NCBI GenBank assembly: GCA_900751035.1
Contig: CAADSF010000045.1
Location: 1 to 11,775, forward strand
Length of the DNA stretch: 11,775 nucleotides
Direction of reading: 5' to 3'
Origin: an uncultured Oscillospiraceae bacterium
GTDB taxonomy: Bacteria; Bacillota; Clostridia; Oscillospirales; Oscillospiraceae
Shown here: piece by piece, positions 6,504 through 11,775 of the stretch
Position numbering within the stretch: position 1 is the stretch's first letter
How the letters are laid out: each line of letters starts with the position of its first letter
The notes under the pieces: model-generated
Seen by the model: only the letters and a program-made list of their open reading frames with translations
Told to the model about the DNA's origin: nothing
The model's database searches: none
Made by a program: the position numbers and the translations under genes

Positions 6504-7535
6504 TTACTGGATCAGGCAGCGGGTCGTACCCGTTGTCAGCAGCTCGCCGAACTGCTGCAGCAGCAGCTCCGGCGCCTTGATGTACGAATTGATCGTGTCG
6601 CCGCCGCGATGATTCGTCAGCGTGATGTTGTCGAGCGTGAGCAGCTTGTAGTCCTTCGGCAGCGGCTCCATCGGGAACACGTCGACCGCCGCGCCCATAA
6701 TCCAGTGCTCCTTCAGCGCGGTATACAGCGCCTCCATATCGACCAGCACGGCGCGCGCCGTATTGATGAGCACGGCGGTGGGCTTCATCGCACGCAGCTC
6801 CTGCTCGCCGATGATCGGCGGGTCGCCCGCGCCGATGCGCCCGTGCAGGGTGACGAAATCACTGCGGCGCAGCAGCTCTTCCTTGCTGACCGGCTCGCAG
6901 CCTGCGGCTGTGACGGCCTCTGCCGGGACGAACGGGTCGCTGACCAGAATTTTCGCGCCGAAGACCTGCAGCCGCTCGGCGACCAGACGGCCGATGGTGC
7001 CGAAGCCGATAATGCCGACGTTCGAGCCGCGCAGCTCCGGAATAGCTGCGGAATTCGGATATTTTTCGATCCATGTGCCGCTGCGCAGACCACGGTCGGC
7101 GCGTGCGATATTTCTCGATTCCGCGATCATCAGGCCGATTGCGTATTCCGCGACGGCGATGGCGTTGTGCGCCGGGCAGTGGATTACGCTGACGCCGTGC
7201 TCATGTGCGGCCTTCAGGTCGATGTTTTCCACGCCGCCGCGTGCCGAGAGGATGTAGCGGAGCTTCGGCGCGGCCTCAAACACCTCGCGCGGGATTGTGA
7301 ACAGATGGCTGAGAATGACCTCTGCGTCCTTCAGCCGCTCCAGCTCCTCCTGCGTGGGCAGGAACGCGCGGGAACCGCCCGTTTCCATTCTACGCACGAC
7401 ATTGCGGAGCTCGTCGCGCTTTTTTGTCACGTCCCAGTCAAACGAATCATACGCCGTGACCCACGATGCAGACCGGATCGTCTCATCGAAGACCGAGGCC
7501 GGGAGAAGAAGATCTCCAACTGCAACTGCTTTCAT
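6504..7535 (-). CDS. D-isomer-specific 2-hydroxyacid dehydrogenase
   Basis: The 343-residue NAD(P)-dependent enzyme interconverts a 2-oxoacid and a D-2-hydroxyacid. The Rossmann motif GFGTIG is at 177-182 with Asp200 after the second strand, which favours NAD(H). The catalytic set Arg261 (NTARAVLVD), Glu290 (DVFPMEP) and His309 (TNHRGGDT) is present. Local departures from the family include HGRIGAGDPP at 231-240, where LHxPLTxxT is usual, and TNHRGG for TPHIGG, so the substrate pocket may differ. ATG 7535 is chosen because GGGAG (7546-7550) precedes it and MKAVAVGDLLL is a normal N-terminus; the frame stays open further upstream only over the SDR gene. It is the last gene of the kinase unit, 22 bases after the SDR stop. 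It could reduce hydroxypyruvate, glyoxylate or another oxoacid made by the pathway; annotation as phosphoglycerate dehydrogenase would be unsafe. Confidence 0.88.
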   Translation of the reverse strand: MKAVAVGDLLLPASVFDETIRSASWVTAYDSFDWDVTKKRDELRNVVRRMETGGSRAFLPTQEELERLKDAEVILSHLFTIPREVFEAAPKLRYILSARGGVENIDLKAAHEHGVSVIHCPAHNAIAVAEYAIGLMIAESRNIARADRGLRSGTWIEKYPNSAAIPELRGSNVGIIGFGTIGRLVAERLQVFGAKILVSDPFVPAEAVTAAGCEPVSKEELLRRSDFVTLHGRIGAGDPPIIGEQELRAMKPTAVLINTARAVLVDMEALYTALKEHWIMGAAVDVFPMEPLPKDYKLLTLDNITLTNHRGGDTINSYIKAPELLLQQFGELLTTGTTRCLIQ

Positions 7536-7557
7536 ACTTGTCTGTCTCCCTTCCTGT

Positions 7558-8310
7558 TCAGCCGGTCGAAAGACCGCCGTTGACATTGATTTTTGCACCC
7601 GTGATATATCCGCCCTTGTCCGAGGCGAGGAACACGGTAAGCTCTGCGATATCCGCCGTGTCGCCGAAGCGTCCGAGCGGCGTGGACTGCAGCCATTGCG
7701 CCCGGCGTTCCGGGGTCGCATAGGCGAGCATTTCCGTGTCGATGCGTCCGGGCAGGATTGCGTTGACGGTGATGCCGTCGGGACCGAGCTCCTTTGCAAG
7801 GCAATAGGTCAGTCCGAGCAGCGCCGCCTTGGACGCGCCGTAGTGTGCGCCGTGCGCGGTGCCGTTGAGCGCCGCCTGCGACGAGAGGTTGATGATGCGT
7901 CCGTTTTTGCCGCTCTTTTTGAGATACGGTGCGGCTGCGCGGCAGGCATAGAACGCGCCGTCCAGATTGATGCGCATGACGCGCGACCAGTCTTCGTCGG
8001 TGATGTCCTCAATCAGCGCCTGCGGGAACACGCCTGCGCAGTTCACCAGAATGTCGATGCCGCCCTGCGTCTGCGCGGCCTGCGACACGAACCGTTCAAC
8101 GTCAGCGGAGACGGAAACATCCGCCTGCACCGCGATGCAGCTGCGCCCCATCGCGAGAATTTCTTCCCGGAGCTGTTCCGCCTCTGCGGCGCTTTTCCGG
8201 TATGCCAGCGCGACGTCCGCGCCGTTTTTTGCCAGCAGCAGGCAGATCTCCCGGCCAATGCCTCTGGAGCCGCCTGTTACGACTGCTCTGCGTCCTTCCA
8301 ATAACTGCAT
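7558..8310 (-). CDS. Short-chain dehydrogenase/reductase (FabG-like), probable sugar or polyol dehydrogenase
   Basis: The 250-residue classical SDR has the cofactor motif TGGSRGIG (12-19), NCAG at 90-93, Asn115, catalytic Ser144 region (NLSSQ), Tyr157 and Lys161 (YGASK), and the C-terminal INVNGG. Arg16 and Arg38 near the end of the second strand suggest NADP(H) preference, an inference. The length is normal. ATG 8310 has AGGAGG (8321-8326) 10 bases upstream, inside the end of the kinase gene, and only 3 bases separate it from the kinase stop, so translation is likely coupled. Proteins of this family are often labelled 3-oxoacyl-ACP reductase, but no fatty-acid genes are near. Placement with an FGGY kinase points to oxidation of a polyol or reduction of a keto sugar. 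Confidence 0.9.
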   Translation of the reverse strand: MQLLEGRRAVVTGGSRGIGREICLLLAKNGADVALAYRKSAAEAEQLREEILAMGRSCIAVQADVSVSADVERFVSQAAQTQGGIDILVNCAGVFPQALIEDITDEDWSRVMRINLDGAFYACRAAAPYLKKSGKNGRIINLSSQAALNGTAHGAHYGASKAALLGLTYCLAKELGPDGITVNAILPGRIDTEMLAYATPERRAQWLQSTPLGRFGDTADIAELTVFLASDKGGYITGAKINVNGGLSTG

Positions 8311-8313
8311 GCG

Positions 8314-9822
8314 TCAGTTTCCTCCTGCCCGATGAAAGCTCGGAAAATCCGGCTTGAGGTGCCGGTATGTGCTGCGGAACAGCTCGAATTTTTCCTGGTA
8401 GATTGGAATCCATGCCGCGACCGGATCGACCGTCTCGCGGATGCGGACCAGATTGGCCGCCGCCTCCCGGATGGAGGCAAATTCGCCCTCCGCGCAGCTC
8501 AGCACGGCAAGCATACCGCCCGGCGCACCGTGGCAGGACGCCGGAATTTCAATCGGCATTCCCACGACGGACGCTTTGATCTGCATCCAGATCCGGCTGT
8601 TGACCGAGCCGCCCACCGCGCGCAGCGTCCGCAGCTGCGCGCCGCTGGCTCTGGCCTCGGTGATGTTGTCCATGAGCGCGAAGGCCGCGCCCTCCTCGGC
8701 GGCTCTGATGATCTCCGCCTGCGTCGTTGCGCAGGTGATCCCCGCAAGCACGCCCTTCGCGTTCGTGTCCCAGATCGGGGCGCGTTCGCCTGCCAGATAC
8801 GGCAGGAAGATCAGCGGGCTCGGCTCCGGGCACTGCGCAAGAATCTGCGCGTCGAGCTTTTTATAGATTGCCGGGTCCGCTCGGTCGCAGAACGTGTCGC
8901 GGTACCATTTGAGAACGCCGCCGGTCGTGCTCATGCAGCCGAGCAGCAGATGCTGCTCCGGGACGACGCTGTACATATATGTCAGATTCGGCGAGGTGTG
9001 CGGCCTGTCGGAGCCGACGAGCAGCACGGACGAGGTACCGGACATTTCGACCGCGACGCCGTCGGCGGTCACGCCGCCCTCAAGCGCTGCGGCGGCTCCG
9101 TCCACGGAGCCTGCCAGAACCTCGGCTCCGGCCCGCAGGCCGGTCTGCGCCGCGGCCTCCTGCGTGACCGTGCCGATCACATCGACCGGTTGGCTGACCG
9201 GCGGGAACAGCTCTGCCGGTACGCCGTAGGGCTGCAGCAGCTCGCTGCTCCAGCGGCGGTGCAGGACGTCATAGCACTGCGTAATGCTCGCGTGCGTGGC
9301 GTCGAGCGTGAAGCTTCCGGTGAGCCGGAGGTTCAGATAGCCGTTCGCCTGTAAAATCCATCTTGTTTTTTCATAAAGCGCGGGCTGGTTCTGCTTGAAC
9401 CAGAGAAGCTCGCTGTAGACGTAGAACGGATCGGCCCGGTTGCCGGTGATCCGGTAGACTGCCTCATCGCCGATGGTGCGGCCCATGTCGGCGCACTGTG
9501 CGTCCGAGCGGCGGTCCATCCAGATCAGCGCGTTGCCGAGCGGCTTTCCCGCCGCGTCCACCGGCAGCATGGTCGGCGCCTGTGAGCTGACGGCAATCCG
9601 GCCGATTTCACTCGTGTACACGCCGGCCTTTGCCGCAGCAGCCTGCAGGGCGAGGATCATGTGCCGCCACCAGAGCTCCGGGTCCTGCTCATAGCGTCCC
9701 GCGCCGGTGCACAGCGTCTCATATTCGCTGTCCGCTTCCGCCAGTACCGTCATATCCGGCCGTGCAATCATGCATTTGACATTGGATGTACCGATATCGA
9801 CCGCCAGAATATACTCGCTCAT
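8314..9822 (-). CDS. FGGY-family carbohydrate kinase
   Basis: The 502-residue ATP-dependent kinase phosphorylates a sugar, ketose, polyol or sugar acid. Two actin-like domains are visible: the N-terminal phosphate loop DIGTSN (9-14), the substrate-side WMDRR (101-105), the catalytic-base Asp241 in GSVDGAAAALEGG, the SGTSS loop (261-265), and the FGGY-type signature FLPYLAGERAPIWD (339-352). VGGSVNSRIWMQ (403-414) is the adenosine-side motif. The SSQAPTMLPVD block (79-89) differs from the QMHG of true xylulokinases, so a xylB label is not justified. Length is normal (about 500). ATG 9822 has AAGGAGGG (9828-9835) 5 bases upstream; an in-frame ATG at 9876 would add 18 residues without a good ribosome-binding site. 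It is first in the unit with the SDR and hydroxyacid dehydrogenase genes, and its product probably feeds the class II aldolase. Confidence 0.92.
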   Translation of the reverse strand: MSEYILAVDIGTSNVKCMIARPDMTVLAEADSEYETLCTGAGRYEQDPELWWRHMILALQAAAAKAGVYTSEIGRIAVSSQAPTMLPVDAAGKPLGNALIWMDRRSDAQCADMGRTIGDEAVYRITGNRADPFYVYSELLWFKQNQPALYEKTRWILQANGYLNLRLTGSFTLDATHASITQCYDVLHRRWSSELLQPYGVPAELFPPVSQPVDVIGTVTQEAAAQTGLRAGAEVLAGSVDGAAAALEGGVTADGVAVEMSGTSSVLLVGSDRPHTSPNLTYMYSVVPEQHLLLGCMSTTGGVLKWYRDTFCDRADPAIYKKLDAQILAQCPEPSPLIFLPYLAGERAPIWDTNAKGVLAGITCATTQAEIIRAAEEGAAFALMDNITEARASGAQLRTLRAVGGSVNSRIWMQIKASVVGMPIEIPASCHGAPGGMLAVLSCAEGEFASIREAAANLVRIRETVDPVAAWIPIYQEKFELFRSTYRHLKPDFPSFHRAGGN

Positions 9823-9869
9823 TGCCGCCCTCCTTCTGAATTGCTCCGGAATCTTGCCGTTCGGCAAAC

Positions 9870-9899
9870 TGCACATAAATTATTTTGCATTTTTGTACA
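9870..9899. promoter_or_regulatory. Palindromic operator upstream of the kinase operon (copy 2)
   Basis: Read on the - strand it is TGTACAAAAA, 10 spacer bases, TTTATGTGCA; the halves are inverted repeats matching at 8 of 10 positions. It closely repeats the element at 6451-6479 (TGTACAAAAT, 9 bases, ATTTTGTGCA), and similarity continues outward as GCAT on one side and GCAG-TTG on the other. It overlaps the predicted -10 region of the kinase promoter. An extra half-site, ATTTTGTGCC, lies at 9949-9958. Confidence 0.6.
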
Positions 9900-9907
9900 C
9901 CATGCAA
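9879..9907 (-). promoter_or_regulatory. Candidate promoter of the kinase operon
   Basis: On the - strand TTGCAT (9907-9902) and AATAAT (9884-9879) are 17 bases apart, in an AT-rich stretch. Transcription would start near 9872, giving a leader of about 50 bases that contains a short hairpin TTGCCGTTCGGCAA (9854-9867). The -35 is weak, as expected for a promoter needing an activator, and the operator at 9870-9899 covers the core. Confidence 0.4.
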
Positions 9908-10064
9908 AAATCGAAAATTTTCAAGGAGAATTTGCGTGAAATTCGAACATTTTGTGCCACAATACATTTATATTGATATTGCAGACCTGTACTAGAAAAT
10001 AAAAATAATTCTGTATTTATTTCATTTCCTGTGATATTCTAAACTATATACCACTTCATTCTGT
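9908..10064. other. AT-rich divergent intergenic region with small palindromes
   Basis: This stretch between the kinase operon and the divergent regulator gene is far more AT-rich than the coding DNA around it. Besides the extra operator-like half-site at 9949-9958 it holds GAAAATTTTC (9913-9922) and TTGTGCCACAA (9952-9962). No gene is seen in it. It is the obvious place for regulation of both divergent transcripts. Confidence 0.5.
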
Positions 10065-10092
10065 TTGTCATCCATTTATCTTGGTCTATTAT
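10065..10092 (+). promoter_or_regulatory. Candidate promoter of the AraC-family regulator gene
   Basis: TTGTCA (10065-10070) and TATTAT (10087-10092) are 16 bases apart; each matches the housekeeping consensus at five of six positions. The start would be near 10099, leaving a short leader of about 20 bases before ATG 10120. Confidence 0.45.
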
Positions 10093-10119
10093 TGCAGTAT
10101 ATTGACATAGGTGGTCAAA

Positions 10120-11043
10120 ATGGCTATACAAGTTTTGGAATATCATCACGGCCTTGAGCCGCAGTCCGTCTGGCGCATGGTCAACTCCAACCAGTTCGCC
10201 CCCGTCGCCATGCCGGAAAAGTCCATCCCCTACGTGCAGGAGCTGGGCGATTTCTACGCGTCATCCAGCTTTTACACAAAGCGGCACTCGCTCGTTTCCT
10301 ATCTGCTCAAATACACCGTCAGCGGCGAGGGCGTTCTGGAATACGGCGACAGCCGCTATACCCTGCGCGCCGACGACGTGTTCTGGATCGACTGCCAGAA
10401 GCAGCAGTACTACTATACTGCGCCGGACACCGGCCACTGGCACGTGCTCTGGATGCACTTCTGGGGCGAATCGTGCGCACGGTATTACGAGCTGTTCATT
10501 CTGCAGAACAAGGGCTCGCCCGTCGTTTCACTCGCGGGCGACACGCAGGTGCAGTCGCAGCTCAAGGGGCTTCTGGCCGCTTATTCCCAGCAGGGCGCAA
10601 ACGTTATGCGCGACATTCAGGCCTCCGGGACGATCTCCAGCATTCTCATCTCCTGCATCAACGCCACCATGCAGAAAAGCTTCAACGCCACGCCGCAGCT
10701 CATCGTACAGGCCCGCGGCTATATCTCGCAGCATTTCTGCGAGGACCTTTCGCTCGACCGGCTCAGCCATGTGCTCGGCATCAACAAATATTACTTTGTC
10801 CGTCTGTTCAAAAGCAGCACCGGCTACACGCCGAACGAGTATATCATCATGGAGCGCATCAACCACGCCAAGGAGCTTCTGCGCTCGACAGACCTGACGA
10901 TCAACGAGGTTGCCGACGAGGTCGGCTTCCATAATCCCGGCCACTTCATCAATCTGTTCAAGCGCTCGCTCGGCATGACGCCGGGGATGTACCGCTCCTT
11001 CTGGGGCCAGGGCCAGCGCCGCAAGCTGGAAGGCAGCGTCTGA
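10120..11043 (+). CDS. AraC-family transcriptional regulator
   Basis: The 307-residue protein has an N-terminal cupin-like sensing domain (about 50-135, including GEGVLEYGDSRYTLRADDVF, a typical AraC sugar-pocket strand pair) and a C-terminal double helix-turn-helix DNA-binding domain (about 195-295). The first HTH is LSLDRLSHVLGINKYYFVRLF (around 210-230), and the second, TINEVADEVGFHNPGHFINLF, is at 260-280, followed by the family signature TPGMYR. ATG 10120 is preferred because AGGTGG (10109-10114) lies 5 bases upstream; GTG 10111 would overlap that site. The gene is divergent from the kinase operon, the usual arrangement for a local activator that senses a sugar or a pathway intermediate. 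It is the natural candidate for the paired operators at 6451-6479 and 9870-9899, since some AraC relatives such as RhaS bind inverted half-sites. That link is inference. Confidence 0.92.
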   Translation: MAIQVLEYHHGLEPQSVWRMVNSNQFAPVAMPEKSIPYVQELGDFYASSSFYTKRHSLVSYLLKYTVSGEGVLEYGDSRYTLRADDVFWIDCQKQQYYYTAPDTGHWHVLWMHFWGESCARYYELFILQNKGSPVVSLAGDTQVQSQLKGLLAAYSQQGANVMRDIQASGTISSILISCINATMQKSFNATPQLIVQARGYISQHFCEDLSLDRLSHVLGINKYYFVRLFKSSTGYTPNEYIIMERINHAKELLRSTDLTINEVADEVGFHNPGHFINLFKRSLGMTPGMYRSFWGQGQRRKLEGSV

Positions 11044-11053
11044 ACACGCAAAA

Positions 11054-11081
11054 CCCCCAACCGGCTTAAGCCGGTTGGGGG
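11054..11081 (-). terminator. Terminator between convergent genes
   Basis: CCCCCAACCGGCTT is followed directly by its reverse complement, a 14-bp perfect inverted repeat centred at 11067/11068. Read on the - strand it ends in GGGGGTTTTG, so it is the intrinsic terminator of the dikinase gene, whose stop is 30 bases away. On the + strand it follows the regulator stop (11043) by 10 bases but has no T-run, so termination in that direction is probably weaker. Confidence 0.85.
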
Positions 11082-11111
11082 TGCGCTTATCATGGACTGC
11101 CTTATGAGAAT

Positions 11112-11775
11112 TCAGTTCCCCGCGTTTTTAATCGCAGCCTGCGCGGCGGCGAGTCTTGCGATGGGAACGCGGAAGGGGCTGCAGGAGACGTAGGTCAGGC
11201 CGATCTTGTGGCAGAATTCGACCGTGGACGGGTCGCCGCCCTGCTCGCCGCAGATGCCGAGCTTGATGTCCGGGCGGGTCTCGCGGCCCAGCTCCGCCGC
11301 CATCTTGACGAGGCGGCCCACGCCTGCCTGGTCGAGCTTGGAGAACGGGTCGGACTCGTAGATCTTGCGGTCATAGTAGGACGCGAGGAACTTGCCCGCG
11401 TCGTCGCGGGAGAAGCCGAAGGTCATCTGCGTCAGATCGTTCGTGCCGAAGGAGAAGAACTCTGCCTCGCGGGCGATGGCGTCGGCGGTCAGCGCGGCGC
11501 GCGGAATCTCGATCATGGTGCCGACCTTGTAGGTCATGTCGGAACCGGCTTCCTTGATGATCTTCTTCGCGGTCTTGTCGATGACGGACTTGACGAAGGC
11601 CAGCTCCTTCTCCTCGCCGACCAGCGGGACCATGATTTCCGGCGTGATCTTCCAGGCCGGACGGCGGCTGCGGACTGCCAGCGCGGCCTTGATGATCGCG
11701 GCGGTCTGCATCTTGGCGATCTCCGGGAACGTGACGTCCAGACGGCAGCCGCGGTGGCCCATCATGGGGTTGAAC
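11112..11775 (-). CDS. ppdK: Pyruvate, phosphate dikinase, C-terminal part (partial)
   Basis: The 220 C-terminal residues of pyruvate, phosphate dikinase are present; the gene runs off the right edge (full enzymes are about 875 residues). The enzyme converts PEP, AMP and PPi to pyruvate, ATP and Pi or the reverse, a common glycolytic or gluconeogenic step in anaerobes. The visible part is in the TIM-barrel PEP/pyruvate domain: NPMMGHRGCRL at the edge, GTMIEIPRA with the metal-binding Glu, FSFGTNDLTQMTFGF with the Asn-Asp pair, and ICGEQGGDP with the catalytic Cys. TSFGTND-type and CGEQGGDP wording distinguish it from enzyme I and PEP synthase, which lack exactly this combination. The TGA stop is at 11112-11114, followed by the terminator at 11054-11081. 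It is convergent with the regulator gene and probably unrelated to the sugar locus. Confidence 0.95.
   Translation of the reverse strand, partial: FNPMMGHRGCRLDVTFPEIAKMQTAAIIKAALAVRSRRPAWKITPEIMVPLVGEEKELAFVKSVIDKTAKKIIKEAGSDMTYKVGTMIEIPRAALTADAIAREAEFFSFGTNDLTQMTFGFSRDDAGKFLASYYDRKIYESDPFSKLDQAGVGRLVKMAAELGRETRPDIKLGICGEQGGDPSTVEFCHKIGLTYVSCSPFRVPIARLAAAQAAIKNAGN

Noticed and set aside
4969..6612. Long + strand open frame of 547 codons opposite the binding-protein gene
   Set aside because: It is antisense to the binding protein and part of the ATPase gene, crosses both promoter and hairpin elements, and has no plausible start signal or recognisable domain.
7558..8310. Naming the SDR 3-oxoacyl-ACP reductase (fabG)
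   Set aside because: The classical SDR motifs do not discriminate, and the neighbourhood is carbohydrate use with no fatty-acid synthesis genes.
8314..9822. Naming the kinase xylulokinase (xylB)
   Set aside because: The QMHG block of xylulokinases is replaced by SSQAPT and there is no xylose isomerase nearby; only the FGGY family can be supported.
1..11775. CRISPR arrays, tRNA or rRNA genes, transposase genes
   Set aside because: No regularly spaced direct repeats, cloverleaf-like sequence, rRNA sequence or transposase-like frame was seen on either strand.

Overview
The window is a stretch of GC-rich Firmicute-like DNA. Strong AGGAGG ribosome-binding sites, a lipoprotein signal of the type common in gut Clostridia, a pyruvate phosphate dikinase gene and an AraC-type regulator all point to an anaerobic gut clostridium, perhaps of the Oscillospiraceae/Ruminococcaceae. 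This placement is inference from style; no marker gene is present.

Left edge (1-900, + strand): the last 27 codons of an unidentified gene, a small nitroreductase-family flavoprotein, and a 53-residue single-span membrane protein that has its own good promoter and ends in a perfect-palindrome terminator. From about 890 to 1203 there is no gene. Instead there is a cluster of four perfect hairpins that looks like dispersed-repeat material.

Centre (1204-9822, all on the - strand): one carbohydrate-use locus in two transcription units. The upstream unit (9822 down to 6504) encodes an FGGY-family sugar kinase, a short-chain dehydrogenase/reductase and a D-2-hydroxyacid dehydrogenase, in tight translational linkage. 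The downstream unit (6303 down to 1204) encodes a lipoprotein sugar-binding protein, a double-domain ABC ATPase (RbsA type), a permease (RbsC type), a small protein of the Anabaena sensory rhodopsin transducer (ASRT) family, and a class II aldolase. Together these suggest import of a sugar, polyol or sugar acid, a redox step, phosphorylation, and aldol cleavage. No sugar isomerase is present, so the substrate is probably a polyol oxidised by the SDR, a ketose, or a sugar acid. The exact substrate cannot be read from the sequence.

The two units share a near-identical long palindrome, TGTACAAAAW - 9 or 10 bases - WTTWTGTGCA, one copy before each unit (6451-6479 and 9870-9899). This is the best evidence that they form one regulon. 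The likely regulator is the AraC-family protein encoded divergently on the + strand (10120-11043), next to the kinase promoter.

Right edge: a perfect-palindrome terminator (11054-11081) separates the regulator gene from the convergent 3' end of a pyruvate phosphate dikinase gene that runs off the window.
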